Shown: positions 50,826 to 61,131 of the stretch, one piece after another | How positions within the stretch are numbered: position 1 is the first letter of the stretch | How the letters are laid out: every line of letters starts with the position of its first letter | Origin: Myxococcota bacterium | GTDB taxonomy: Bacteria > Myxococcota_A > UBA9160 > SMWR01 | Length of the DNA: 64,000 bases | Direction of reading: 5' to 3' | Assembly (NCBI GenBank): GCA_039030075.1 | Contig: JBCCEW010000004.1 | Coordinates: forward strand, 213,826-277,825 | Notes under the pieces: model-generated | What the model saw: the letters and a program-made list of their open reading frames with translations, nothing else | Database searches by the model: none | Told to the model about the DNA's origin: nothing | Made by a program: the position numbers and the translations under genes

Positions 50826-53190
50826 CGAGGACCAGCAGGGCCGGCGTGATGATGACGTCGAGGATGAACGCGCCGGAGACGGCGAAGGCGGTGAGCACGC
50901 CGAAGTAGCGGAGGTTCTCCATCGTCGAGAGCGTGAAGACGAGGAAGCCGAGCGAGAGCACCACCGAGGTGAAGAGCAGGGCGCGGCCGGTGGTGCGCAG
51001 GGTTTCTTCGAGCGCCCGATAGGCGTCGCCGTGGCGCGCCAGACCGCTGCGGTAGCCATGGATCATGTGCAGGGTGTCGTCGACGGCGAGGCCGATCGCG
51101 ATACAGCCGAACATCATCGTGAAGATGTCGAGAGGCGCGTCGATCCGCGGCATCAGCCCGAGCGTCAGCAGAATCGGCAATAGGTTCGGCACCATGCTCA
51201 CGAGGCCCGATCGCAGGCTGCCGATCAAGAGCATCATCAGTGGCGTGATGACCAGGAAGGCCAACGCGTAGGTGCGGATCAGGCTCGTGCTCGTCGCCTG
51301 CACCGTCCGTGCAATCAGCGACGAGGCCCCCGTGACCACCGCTTCCGCTTTGTCTCCGAGGATGCGCGCCACGTCGCGCTGCACCTGCTCGATCACGACG
51401 GCCTTCTTGTTGCCGTCGTCCCAGGCCGATCGGATCGAGAAGCGGGCCACGCGGAACTGGGGATCGATGACCCGCTCGAGGTCGTCGTGGCCGCTGTTCT
51501 CGAAGAGCAGGAGCTCCTGGGCGAGCAGCGCGCGCTCCTGCGGCACCGCGTAGAAGGCGGAATCGTTCCCGTTCAGCGCCTGGTGGGTCTCTTTCGTGAT
51601 GTCCAGGATCGAGACCGTGCGTCCGAGATCGTCACCGTTGACCACGAGGGTGTCGACGTGAGCGCTCAGCGCCTCGACCCGGTTCATCAGATCGGGGTCG
51701 TAGAAGGCGTTCTCCTCTTTCCCATCGATCACCACCTCGATCGTCATGGCGCCTCCGAGGCGTTCATCGACGTACTCGAAGGCCTGACGGAACGGATCGT
51801 CCTCGGGGAAGTAGGAGATGGGGTCGTTGGACGGGGTGAGGTCGGTCGCCGACACGACCGCGCCGAGGGCCAACAGCGCAGCTCCGACCCCGATCTGTCG
51901 CGGATGCCTTGCGCCGTACATACCCAGGCCGACGAGCCAGCGATCGAAGACGGTTTCGCGCTGGGCCTCGCGCGCGCGAGCGCGCATCGGGAAGACACAG
52001 AGCAGCGCCGGGAGGAACGCGAGGCTGTACACCAGACAGACCAACACGCCGAGCGCCGCGGCCTTGCCGAACTCGCGGATCGGCACCATGTCGGCGGCCA
52101 GGAACGAGGCGATGCCGGCGCTGGTCGTGAGCGCGGTCATCGCCACCGGCGGACCCGCGTGGCGGAGCGCCGCCACCAGCGCCGCTTCCGAGGCGTCGCC
52201 GGCGTCGAGGCGCTGCAGATAGATGGCGAGCAGGTGCACGGCGTAGCCGATGCCGACGGCGAGGACGAAGACGGGCAAGATCTGCGAGAGAATCGAGAGC
52301 GTGCGCTCGAAGGTTCCGAGCACGCCGAAGGTCGTCGCCATCGACAGGAACACCGACGCAAGCGCGAGCGGCACCGGCGCGAAGCGGCGGAACAGCACGA
52401 GCATCGACACCAGGATCACGGCCAGCGCGGCGAGCGAGAAACGCGGGACGTCGCGCGCCATCCCGAGGGCGAGTTCGTGGGTGACCATCGCCGAGCCGGT
52501 GACGTGAATCGGTAGATCCGGACGGCGGAAACGCTCGGCCACCGCCTTCACCGCTTCGACGGCCGCCGCGTTCTCGGCGGGCTTGAGGAACTCGCGCGGC
52601 TTGCCGTCGTCGGCCGCGGGAGCGTCGAAGCCCGAGAGTGCGTCGAAGCTCTCGTCGTAGGAGTACGCGTTCGTCTCGACCATGACGGCGGTGGTCTTGC
52701 CGTCGGCCGTGATCACCACGTCGCGGTAGGACGGCGTGGTGAGCACGCGTTCGCGGAGCGCAGCGAGCTCGGCCGGGGTCGTCGGCATCTCGAGGAGCAG
52801 ATCATCGACGAGCAGCTCGTCGCCCCGACCCTCGACGGCCCGGATGTTGACGAGGCTGGTCACGCGATCGAGGTGGGGCACCTCCTCTTCGAGGGCCTCG
52901 TGGATCTTCCGCAGCTCTTCGAGAAAACCGAGGTCGAAGACCTCGGGGGGCTCGATCGCGAGGAGGATCATCTGATCGCGGCCGAACTGGGCCCGGAGCT
53001 CGTCGTAGGCGACGCGGGTGGGGTCGTTCTCGAGCAGGTAGCTCTCGGTCGAGGTCACCACCTCGAGCTTCGACAGCTGGGTCACGGCGAGGGCCGGAAA
53101 GAGCAGCCCGAGCGCCAGGATCCACCAGCGCCCACGCCGCACCGTCCCCGCCCAGGTCTCGAAACCGGCCTCGAAGTCTTCTCGCCGCAT
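50797..53190 (-). CDS. RND/MMPL-type exporter with sterol-sensing-like TM blocks
   Basis: 797 aa. TM1 (RRGRWWILALGLLFPALAV) is followed by a periplasmic loop and a five-helix SSD-like block (~residues 230-400). A second loop and a second TM block (~640-795, MPRIDAPLDIFTMMFGCIAIG) complete a duplicated architecture about 250 aa shorter than HAE-1 pumps. Such proteins often export lipids, hopanoids or fatty-acid-derived compounds. No adaptor or SBP is adjacent. It runs leftward and overlaps the esterase gene tail to tail. Confidence 0.87.
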   Translation of the reverse strand: MRREDFEAGFETWAGTVRRGRWWILALGLLFPALAVTQLSKLEVVTSTESYLLENDPTRVAYDELRAQFGRDQMILLAIEPPEVFDLGFLEELRKIHEALEEEVPHLDRVTSLVNIRAVEGRGDELLVDDLLLEMPTTPAELAALRERVLTTPSYRDVVITADGKTTAVMVETNAYSYDESFDALSGFDAPAADDGKPREFLKPAENAAAVEAVKAVAERFRRPDLPIHVTGSAMVTHELALGMARDVPRFSLAALAVILVSMLVLFRRFAPVPLALASVFLSMATTFGVLGTFERTLSILSQILPVFVLAVGIGYAVHLLAIYLQRLDAGDASEAALVAALRHAGPPVAMTALTTSAGIASFLAADMVPIREFGKAAALGVLVCLVYSLAFLPALLCVFPMRARAREAQRETVFDRWLVGLGMYGARHPRQIGVGAALLALGAVVSATDLTPSNDPISYFPEDDPFRQAFEYVDERLGGAMTIEVVIDGKEENAFYDPDLMNRVEALSAHVDTLVVNGDDLGRTVSILDITKETHQALNGNDSAFYAVPQERALLAQELLLFENSGHDDLERVIDPQFRVARFSIRSAWDDGNKKAVVIEQVQRDVARILGDKAEAVVTGASSLIARTVQATSTSLIRTYALAFLVITPLMMLLIGSLRSGLVSMVPNLLPILLTLGLMPRIDAPLDIFTMMFGCIAIGLAVDDTLHMIHGYRSGLARHGDAYRALEETLRTTGRALLFTSVVLSLGFLVFTLSTMENLRYFGVLTAFAVSGAFILDVIITPALLVLVTKKRAVPV

Positions 53191-53253
53191 CGCCAGCCCG
53201 CATCCTAAGCCACCGAGAGGTGTCAGCGGCGAAAGATCCGGCTCAGCACGGGG

Positions 53254-53706
53254 TCAAAGCCCCGCGTCGATCGCCCGGACGATCTCCGCCTCGCGCTCGG
53301 AGAAGCGCTCGCCGCGCAGCACCTCGAGGGCCGCCTGCTGCCCGGCCGGATTCAGGTGGTCATCGGCCAGGATCACGTCGCGGGCGCGCTGATAGTCCTC
53401 GAGGCGCACGGGCCAATCCGGGTGTTCCTGGGGGTCGGGGAGCGGCGGAGAGACGGCGTCGGGGTCCCCCGCCGGGTCGGGCAGGTCGACCGCCAGCGTG
53501 CTTGCTGCTTCCGGGGCCGGTGCAGCAGGTGCGAGGGCCGGAACCTCGGGAGGGGCCGGTCGCGGTGCCGCCACCGCGACGGGCGGAGCTTCGAGCAGGG
53601 GGGGCGTGGGCTCCCCGGGTGCGCTGCCCGAGCGCAGCATCCACCCCCACATCCCGACCATCCCGAGCACCACGCCGAACAGGCCGAAGAGAACGACGCG
53701 GAGCAC
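53254..53706 (-). CDS. Anchored small protein resembling the end of lipase chaperones
   Basis: 150 aa from a GTG start that shares one base with the stop of the ThDP gene (TAGTG). One TM helix (~3-22) is followed by a Pro/Ala-rich linker (~30-85) and a helical tail. In the tail, VRLEDYQRARDVILADDHL and AALEVLRGERFSEREAEIV resemble the repeat seen at the C-terminus of lipase-specific foldases (LifO/LipB). Those foldases are about 340 aa, so this would be a minimal version missing the extended helical domain. The similarity is by eye; a partner lipase is not evident. Confidence 0.55.
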   Translation of the reverse strand: MLRVVLFGLFGVVLGMVGMWGWMLRSGSAPGEPTPPLLEAPPVAVAAPRPAPPEVPALAPAAPAPEAASTLAVDLPDPAGDPDAVSPPLPDPQEHPDWPVRLEDYQRARDVILADDHLNPAGQQAALEVLRGERFSEREAEIVRAIDAGL

Positions 53707-55250
53707 TAGGAGACCCGCGCTTCGATCAAACAGGGCCCGGGCTCGGCGAAGGCCCGCTGCAGCGCCCCGGCCAGCGCCTCGGCGGTGTCGACGCGTACGG
53801 CCGGGACCCCCTGCCCTTGCGACAAGGCGACCCAGTCGAGCTCGGGGTGGCTGAGGTTCGTGAGCGAACGCGCCTGGGCCCCGGGCTCGGCGATCCCGGC
53901 GCGGCCGAGCTCGACCTGCAGGATCCGATAGGCCTGGTTCGCGGCGACGACGACGACGACGTCGAGCGATTCGCGCGCGCAGGTCCACAGCGCTTGCAGG
54001 GTGTACATGCCGCTGCCGTCCGCCTGGAACGCGATCACCTTGCGATCGGGACAGGCGAGTGCGGCACCGACGGCGGTCGGCAGCCCCTGTCCGATCGCGC
54101 CGCCGGTGAGCGACAGCGCGTCGTGTCGCGGTGCTCCGTCCGAGAGCGCGTAGTAGGCGAGCCCGCTGGTCGCCGCCTCGTCCACGAGGATGCAATCCTC
54201 GGGCTGGAGGGCCGCGATGGTGGTCCCGAGTGCACCGACGGTGAGTTCGCCGGTGGGCAACGCGGGGCGTGCCGGAGTCACTGCCTCGAATCCGTCCGGC
54301 GCGCCGAGACGCTCGGCCAGCGCCTCCAGGGCGGACGCCACGTCGTCCTCGGGCCGTGCGAGTACGTGCAGCGCCGTCGACTCGGGGGTGAGACGGCTCG
54401 GAATGTCCGGATAGCCGAAGAACGCCACGGGTTCGGCCGTGCCCGCACACACCAGGTGCGACACACCCTGGAGTCGCTCGATCACCTGCTCCGGGAAATA
54501 GGGCAACCGCTCGACGGCAGGCAGCCCCACCCCGCGCGCCAGACGCGCGTAGAAGGTCTCGTGCACCAGCGCGCAGCCCGTGTGCGCCGCGATCCGGCCC
54601 GCGGTGCGAAGGCACGACTCGCTGAGCGCGGCGCCTCCGAGAAACAGCACGCCCGACGCTCCGCTGCCGAGCGCGTCGGCCGCGGCCGCGACCTGGCCTT
54701 CCTCGACCGCCGGAGGAGCCGGCGGCTGCGCGGCCGTGCGCGGCTCGGGCCCCGGATCCCAGGCGCAGTCCTGGGGCACGATCAACGTCGCAATCTGGCC
54801 CGGTGCGGTGCGCGCGGCGGTGATCGCCGCCGCCGTGTCGTCCGCGAGCTCGGAGGCCTGGGCCGTAGTGCGCACCCAGCCGGAGACCGGTCGCGCCAGC
54901 CCGGCGATGTCGGAGGTGAGCGGTGCGTCGGCCTCCAGGTGCCAGCGGGCGTGGTCCCCGATCACGTTCACGATCGGCGTGCGCGCACGACGGGCATTGT
55001 GGAGATTGGCAATGCCGTTCGCGAATCCGGGACCCAGGTGGGTCAGGGTCAAGGCGGGCCGCCCGCTCATGCGCGCGTAGCCGTCCGCCGCGCCGGTACA
55101 GACGCCCTCGAAGAGCCCGAGCACCGCGCGCAGCCCGGGCTGGGCGTCCAGGGCTGCCACGAGCTGCATCTCGGTGGTGCCTGGGTTCGCCAGGCAGAGG
55201 TCGATCCCGCTCGCGTGCGCAGTGCGCACCAAGCTCTCGGCTCCGTTCAT
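53706..55250 (-). CDS. ThDP-dependent acetolactate-synthase-like enzyme
   Basis: 514 aa. The N-terminal PYR domain has the ThDP Glu in LGLFEGVCTGAADGYARM, with a central nucleotide-type domain and a C-terminal PP domain with DGSGMYTLQALWTCARE and AANQAYRILQVELGR. The length and LALTLTHLGPGFANGIANL match the 'acetolactate synthase large subunit-like' group related to benzoylformate decarboxylase, rather than IlvB, since no regulatory subunit follows. The ATG at 55250 has GAGGA 8 nt upstream. Its stop couples to the small LifO-like gene. The reaction is probably a 2-oxoacid decarboxylation or carboligation. Confidence 0.87.
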   Translation of the reverse strand: MNGAESLVRTAHASGIDLCLANPGTTEMQLVAALDAQPGLRAVLGLFEGVCTGAADGYARMSGRPALTLTHLGPGFANGIANLHNARRARTPIVNVIGDHARWHLEADAPLTSDIAGLARPVSGWVRTTAQASELADDTAAAITAARTAPGQIATLIVPQDCAWDPGPEPRTAAQPPAPPAVEEGQVAAAADALGSGASGVLFLGGAALSESCLRTAGRIAAHTGCALVHETFYARLARGVGLPAVERLPYFPEQVIERLQGVSHLVCAGTAEPVAFFGYPDIPSRLTPESTALHVLARPEDDVASALEALAERLGAPDGFEAVTPARPALPTGELTVGALGTTIAALQPEDCILVDEAATSGLAYYALSDGAPRHDALSLTGGAIGQGLPTAVGAALACPDRKVIAFQADGSGMYTLQALWTCARESLDVVVVVAANQAYRILQVELGRAGIAEPGAQARSLTNLSHPELDWVALSQGQGVPAVRVDTAEALAGALQRAFAEPGPCLIEARVS

Positions 55251-55272
55251 CAAGGGTTCCTCGTGCCGGCGA

Positions 55273-56496
55273 CTAGGCCAGGCGTCGATGCGCGTCGCGG
55301 GTCAGCGTCGGGATGTCGAGGCCGTGGGGGCAGGCGCCCGCACAGGACTGATGGGTACAGGTGGCGCACGCCGAGGCCCCTTCGCCCAGTGACGCGTAGT
55401 CGGTGCGTCCGAGCTCGAGGTCGCCGTAGTCCGTCGCGTACATGCGCGTGCGCAGCACTTCGTCGATGGTCACTCCCGCCGGGCAGGCCGACAGGCACGT
55501 CCCGCAGCCATAGCGGCACTGCTGGTCGCCGTGCAGACCCTCGTAGCGGGCGAGCAGCTGCAGATCGTGGCCGCTCACGCCGCCCGTACCGGACGCGCCG
55601 AGGTATTCGTCGACCATCTCGGGGCTCTTCATCGTCACCACCAGCGCGTCGACGTGGCTTCCCGACAGGACCCAGCGGAAGGCCGCCTGGGCGTAGGTGC
55701 CACCTTCCCGCTCGTAGGCCGTCAGGTCGTTGAGACGTGCGCCGCGCAGGGTTTTCATCGCGATGACGCCGACGTTCTTCTCCTTCGCCTTCGCCATGAG
55801 GCGCGGCAGCTCGGGCTGGACGGCCACGAAGTCCATCGACGCCGTCAGCCGCTGATAGAAGGCCGGATCCTGGCCGAAGTTGTGACCGACGAGCACGACG
55901 TCGACGAGGTCGTGATCGAAGGCGTAGTCGAGGCACTCGGCGAGTTTGCCACCGTGCCCCGAGATCCCGGTGAAGCGGATCTTTCCCTGCTGCTTCGCCC
56001 GCTCGGTGAATTCGCCCCACGCCTCGTTCTGGAGACGCCCCACGTCGTTGACGGCGTGGTTGAAGTAGATGTCGATGCGGTCCGTGCGCAGCCGGCGCAG
56101 GCTCGCTTCGAGCGCCTCGAAGAGCTCCGCGACGTCGGTGCGCGCGCCGCACTTCGTCTTGCTCGCCAACGTGACGGCGTCGCGTTTGCCCGCAAGGGCC
56201 CGGCCAAGAGTCTCTTCCGAGCTGCCCAGCGTGTAGCGATCGGCCGTATCGAAGTAGTCGATACCCCGGTCCAGGGCGTGCAGCACGAGTTTCTCGTCAC
56301 CCGACAGGCGGCTCGCGCCGAACCCGATGTCGGGGACCTGGATCCCGGTGCGCCCGAGCGTCACGCGCTTGCGCACCCGCGGCGGCTCCGCGGCGTGCCC
56401 AGCGAGTGGAAGCCAGGACAGGGACACACTGGCGGCCGCGCTCCCGCGCAAGAAGGTGCGTCGATCGAATCCCTGCGGTCGCTTCGGCTGGCTCAT
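55273..56496 (-). CDS. Tat-exported aldo/keto reductase with C-terminal ferredoxin domain
   Basis: 407 aa. The twin-arginine signal RRTFLRGSAAASVSLSWLP leads into an AKR TIM barrel. The barrel has Tyr in DTADRYTLGSSEE, Lys in LASKTKCG and His in IYFNHAVND, completing the AKR catalytic set. The last ~80 residues hold two cysteine clusters (CRYGCGTCLSACPAG and CATCTHQSCAGACPHG) of bacterial ferredoxin type, so 4Fe-4S cluster binding is expected. GGAGGA precedes the ATG. It is exported by Tat as a folded redox protein. It precedes the ThDP gene with 22 nt between. Confidence 0.88.
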   Translation of the reverse strand: MSQPKRPQGFDRRTFLRGSAAASVSLSWLPLAGHAAEPPRVRKRVTLGRTGIQVPDIGFGASRLSGDEKLVLHALDRGIDYFDTADRYTLGSSEETLGRALAGKRDAVTLASKTKCGARTDVAELFEALEASLRRLRTDRIDIYFNHAVNDVGRLQNEAWGEFTERAKQQGKIRFTGISGHGGKLAECLDYAFDHDLVDVVLVGHNFGQDPAFYQRLTASMDFVAVQPELPRLMAKAKEKNVGVIAMKTLRGARLNDLTAYEREGGTYAQAAFRWVLSGSHVDALVVTMKSPEMVDEYLGASGTGGVSGHDLQLLARYEGLHGDQQCRYGCGTCLSACPAGVTIDEVLRTRMYATDYGDLELGRTDYASLGEGASACATCTHQSCAGACPHGLDIPTLTRDAHRRLA

Positions 56497-56571
56497 CCCT
56501 TCCTCCGGAACGTTTGGCGCGCGACGAGCCCGGGGGCTCGCCGAGATGCCAGCACGTCCGCGGGCCGGGCG

Positions 56572-57387
56572 CTACCCGCGTACGCCGTCGATGTACTGTC
56601 GGGTCTCGAGCTGCTGGGGGCGTTCGAAGATCCGCTCGGTCGGGCCGGCCTCGATCATGGCACCGGCGCCGTCGCGCACCCAGAACACCGCGACGTCGTC
56701 GGAAATGCGACGCGCCTGGGCAAGATTGTGGGTCACCACGACCTGGGTGACGCGCCCGCGCAGTCGCACGATCAGGTCTTCCACGACACCGCTCGAGATC
56801 GGATCGAGGGCGCTGCACGGCTCGTCGAGAAGCAGCACGCGGGGTTCCAGGGCCAGCGCCCGCGCGATGCACAGCCGCTGCTGCTGGCCGCCGGAGAGCG
56901 CGAGCGCGGAGTGGTGGAGCCGATCCTTCACCTCGTCCCAGAGCCCGACCTCGCGCAGCACCCGTTCCGCCGTTTCCCCGCGCTCCCTGCGCGAGCGCAC
57001 ACCGTGCTCCTGGAGCGGCATCTCGAGGTTCTTGCGAATCGAGAGTGCGAACGGGTTCGGCTTCTGGAAGATCATTCCCACCTGCCGACGCAGGGCGACC
57101 ACGTCGCAGCTGCGCTCGCAGACGTCCTGGCCGGCCAGTCGGACTGCGCCGGTGACGACACAGCCCGGGACGAGGTCGGTCAGGCGGTTGAGACTCGCGA
57201 GGAAGCTCGACTTGCCACAGCCCGACGGCCCGATGACGGCGGTCACGGCGCCCTCGGTGATCTCGAGCTCGACGTCGCGCAGCGCCGTCTTCCCGTCGTA
57301 GTGCACCGACAGACAACAGGTCCGGATCAGGGGCGCCGGCCTGGCCGCTCGCCCCTCGTGCAGGGAAAGGATGTTTCGATCGCTCAC
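56572..57387 (-). CDS. pstB: Phosphate ABC transporter ATP-binding protein
   Basis: 271 aa ABC ATPase. Walker A is GPSGCGKSS, the signature is LSGGQQQR, and Walker B is RVLLLDEPCSALDP. The LVPGC and NPFALSIRKNLEMPLQEHG segments are typical of PstB. The GTG start overlaps the pstA stop (GTGA). Some core positions differ from canonical PstB (for example ARRISDDVAVFW). It is last of a leftward pstS-pstC-pstA-pstB operon; phoU does not follow. Confidence 0.93.
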   Translation of the reverse strand: MSDRNILSLHEGRAARPAPLIRTCCLSVHYDGKTALRDVELEITEGAVTAVIGPSGCGKSSFLASLNRLTDLVPGCVVTGAVRLAGQDVCERSCDVVALRRQVGMIFQKPNPFALSIRKNLEMPLQEHGVRSRRERGETAERVLREVGLWDEVKDRLHHSALALSGGQQQRLCIARALALEPRVLLLDEPCSALDPISSGVVEDLIVRLRGRVTQVVVTHNLAQARRISDDVAVFWVRDGAGAMIEAGPTERIFERPQQLETRQYIDGVRG

Positions 57388-58253
57388 CAGGCCCCCTCGG
57401 ATCGCGCGCCGAAGCGCGCCGAAATCGCCGACGCCACCAGATTGATCGCGAGCAGCAGGCCGACCAGCACCAGAGCCGCCGCGTAGGCGTTCCCCTCGCC
57501 CCCGTACACGTTCATCGAGAGATCGAAGATGTGCACCGAGAGTGAGCGGCCGGAATCGAGCCAGCTCGTCGGCATACGGTCGACATAGCCCGCCGTGTAG
57601 AGCAACGCTGCAGTTTCCGCCGCGGCCCGGCCGACCCCCAGCACGAGCCCCACCGCCAGGCCGGCGCTCGCCCCGGGAAGCAGCACGCGCCAGAGCGTCG
57701 TCGTGCGCGACAGACCGAGCGCCGCAGCCGCGCGACGCTGGTCGTCGGGTACCGCGCGCAGCCCCGCTTCGGCCGCACGGATGTAGATCGGCAGCACCAT
57801 GCAGGCCAGCGTCAATCCGCCCGCGAGGATCGAGAAGCCGAGACCGAGCCACGCGCCGAAGAGCACGCTTCCGAACAGGCCGAACACGATCGAGGGAACG
57901 CCGGCCAGAACGTCGAGGCTGCGCCGCACCCAGCGGGCGCGCGTGCCCGTGCGCGCTGCGTACTCCGCCAGCCAGACGGCGGCACCGGTGCCGAGTACGA
58001 TGACGACGCCGAGACAGATCGCGAGGATCCACGCAGTCGAGACGAGCACCGAGCCGATGCCGCCGTCGCCGCGGGCGTTGCGCGGAGATTCGATCAGGAA
58101 CGACCACGAGAGCTGGGACACCCCGCCCGCGACCAGGTCGACGAGCAGCCAACCGAAGAAGAGCGTCACCAGACTCGCGACGCTCCAGGTGACGACGAGG
58201 GCCAGCGTATCCAGCAGGCCCGACGGCGGACGCGAGGCGCCGATCTCAAGCAC
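57384..58253 (-). CDS. pstA: Phosphate ABC transporter permease
   Basis: 289 aa with six hydrophobic segments, starting ALVVTWSVASLVTLFFGWLLV. SFLIESPRNARGDGGIG and AGVPSIVFGLFGSVLFG are typical of PstA, and the EAA loop-like region reads AAAALGLSRTTTLWRVLLP. The GTG start at 58253 lies 8 nt inside pstC. The pstA-pstB overlap indicates coupled translation of the membrane and ATPase parts. Confidence 0.92.
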   Translation of the reverse strand: MLEIGASRPPSGLLDTLALVVTWSVASLVTLFFGWLLVDLVAGGVSQLSWSFLIESPRNARGDGGIGSVLVSTAWILAICLGVVIVLGTGAAVWLAEYAARTGTRARWVRRSLDVLAGVPSIVFGLFGSVLFGAWLGLGFSILAGGLTLACMVLPIYIRAAEAGLRAVPDDQRRAAAALGLSRTTTLWRVLLPGASAGLAVGLVLGVGRAAAETAALLYTAGYVDRMPTSWLDSGRSLSVHIFDLSMNVYGGEGNAYAAALVLVGLLLAINLVASAISARFGARSEGAW

Positions 58254-59106
58254 GGCGCTCCCCCATCTGCCCCGACGACGCCCACTCGGCCGCGAGGACG
58301 AGGCAAGCCGCGAGCGCCCAGAGCACGAGGCCCGTCGCGAACAGCGACGCCTGATGCAGACCGAAGGCGTACCCCATCTCGAGCGCGATGTTGGCGGTGA
58401 GCGTGCGCACCGGGTCGAAGACGCTCGCCGGCATGCGCACGACGTTTCCGCACACCATCAGGACGGCCATCGTCTCGCCGACGGCGCGGCCGGTGGCGAG
58501 CAACACGCCCGTCACGATCCCGGGGCGTGCTGCGGGCAGCACGACCCGACGCAGGGTCGAGGCGCGGCCGAGGCCGAGTGCCGTTGCGCCGGCCACCGTC
58601 GCGGCGGGAACTGCAGCGATCGCCGCGTCGGCCAGGAGCGCCACCGTCGGCAGGATCATCACCGCGAGGATCAGGCTCCCGGCCAGCAGGCTCGCGCCCG
58701 GCGGTTGCCACGCGGAGATCAAGGGCACCAGGGTCACCAACCCCCAGAAGCCGTAGACCACCGAGGGAATCCCGCTCAGGAGTTCGAGCAGCCGTCGGTA
58801 GAGCGCCGCCACGATGGGCGGTGCGTAGGCCCGCGAGAAGAGCGCCGACGCGAGCCCGAGCGGCGTGGCGAGCAGCAGCGCGCCGCCCGTGGCGGCGACA
58901 GTCGCCACGAACATGGGCAACAGGTTGAAGCGCCCCTCGAGCGGGTGCCAGGACGGGTCGGAGAAGAATCGCCACACGCCGAGCTCGGCGCCGGCGGGCG
59001 CGGCCGTCGCGAACAAGAAGCCGAAGATGAGGAGCACGATCGACGCACAGCCGATCGCGCTGCTCACCACGAAGGCGCGCAGCAGGCGGTCCTCAGCGCG
59101 GCGCAA
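58246..59106 (-). CDS. pstC: Phosphate ABC transporter permease
   Basis: 286 aa, six hydrophobic segments. LGLASALFSRAYAPP, ELLSGIPSVVYGFWGLVTL and ATALGLGRASTLRRVVLPAA (EAA loop) are PstC signatures. A TTG start at 59106 overlaps the end of pstS by 14 nt. It would sit in the inner membrane as heterodimer with PstA. Confidence 0.92.
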   Translation of the reverse strand: MRRAEDRLLRAFVVSSAIGCASIVLLIFGFLFATAAPAGAELGVWRFFSDPSWHPLEGRFNLLPMFVATVAATGGALLLATPLGLASALFSRAYAPPIVAALYRRLLELLSGIPSVVYGFWGLVTLVPLISAWQPPGASLLAGSLILAVMILPTVALLADAAIAAVPAATVAGATALGLGRASTLRRVVLPAARPGIVTGVLLATGRAVGETMAVLMVCGNVVRMPASVFDPVRTLTANIALEMGYAFGLHQASLFATGLVLWALAACLVLAAEWASSGQMGERRA

Positions 59107-59947
59107 CGAACGCCTGCCCGCTCACGAGGTCGGCGACCTCGGGTGAGAGCGCCAACGCGAGGAAGGCCTCGGACAAGGGGGACGACGCACGCGTGACGAA
59201 GAGCAGCGGACGTCCGAGGGGATACGCGCCGCTCGCCACCGAGTCGCGACTGGCCGGCACGCCGTCCAGCGCCAGCAGCCGCAGCGGCGCGCCGCGGTCG
59301 CGCTCGAACTCGGCGGCGCCCACCGAGAGATACGCGATCGCATAGGGATTCCCGACCAGGGTCTTCACGCAGTGCTGGGTCTCGCCGCACACGAGCCCCG
59401 CGCGGAACGCGGAGGGAACGACGCCGAAGTAGTCGGCGACCAGGGAGAGCTCCGAGCGCCCCTCGGCGCGGTCGACCACCACGATCGGTGCGTCGTCGCC
59501 CCCGACCTCGCTCCAGCGGGTGAGTTCGCCGCGATAGATCGCCAACAGCTGGTCGCCGCTCAGCGCCTGGACCGGGTTGTCGGCATGGACGGCGAAGGCG
59601 ACGCCGTCGCGCGCCACCACGTGCTCCCGGGTCGCGGCGCCCTCGGAGGTCGTGAGCGCTCGCGACGACATGCCGATGTCGACGCGTCCAGAGTGGGCGT
59701 CGGCGATGCCGCGCGAGGAGCCGCCGGTCTGCACGTCGATCCGCACGCCGGGATGGGACGCCTCGAAGCGCTTGCCGATCTCGGCGGCGAGGGGAGCCAG
59801 GGTGCTGGATCCGCTCAGGGTGAGCTTGCCGGCGAGGGCCGACGGACCGGGCGCCGCGACGTCGACAGGGGCGTCGGAGCACGCGAAACATGCGATCGCG
59901 GCGAGGAGGACGCGCGGGCCGAGCCAGGAGAATCGAAGGATGGACAT
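59093..59947 (-). CDS. pstS: Phosphate-binding lipoprotein PstS
   Basis: 284 aa from the ATG at 59947; a GTG at 59953 is also possible. The N-terminal hydrophobic stretch ends ACFACS, a lipobox. The mature part shows LTLSGSSTLAPLAAEIGKRF and the phosphate-loop segment QTGGSSRGIADAHSGRVDI, then PVQALSGDQLLAIYRGEL. These are PstS family signatures. It is the first gene of the leftward operon. No pho box or two-component genes are seen upstream. Confidence 0.9.
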   Translation of the reverse strand: MSILRFSWLGPRVLLAAIACFACSDAPVDVAAPGPSALAGKLTLSGSSTLAPLAAEIGKRFEASHPGVRIDVQTGGSSRGIADAHSGRVDIGMSSRALTTSEGAATREHVVARDGVAFAVHADNPVQALSGDQLLAIYRGELTRWSEVGGDDAPIVVVDRAEGRSELSLVADYFGVVPSAFRAGLVCGETQHCVKTLVGNPYAIAYLSVGAAEFERDRGAPLRLLALDGVPASRDSVASGAYPLGRPLLFVTRASSPLSEAFLALALSPEVADLVSGQAFVAPR

Positions 59948-60066
59948 CGACACTGGGATGCCACAGGGGCACCCCGGATTCCGAGGGCGGGCGAAGCGCG
60001 GAGGCTAGCGGGCCGGTCGCGGGCCCCGCCAGCGGCAGGGCCCGACCGGACGCGACGCTGACGCGC

Positions 60067-61127
<1,061 letters not shown>

Positions 61128-61131
<4 letters not shown>

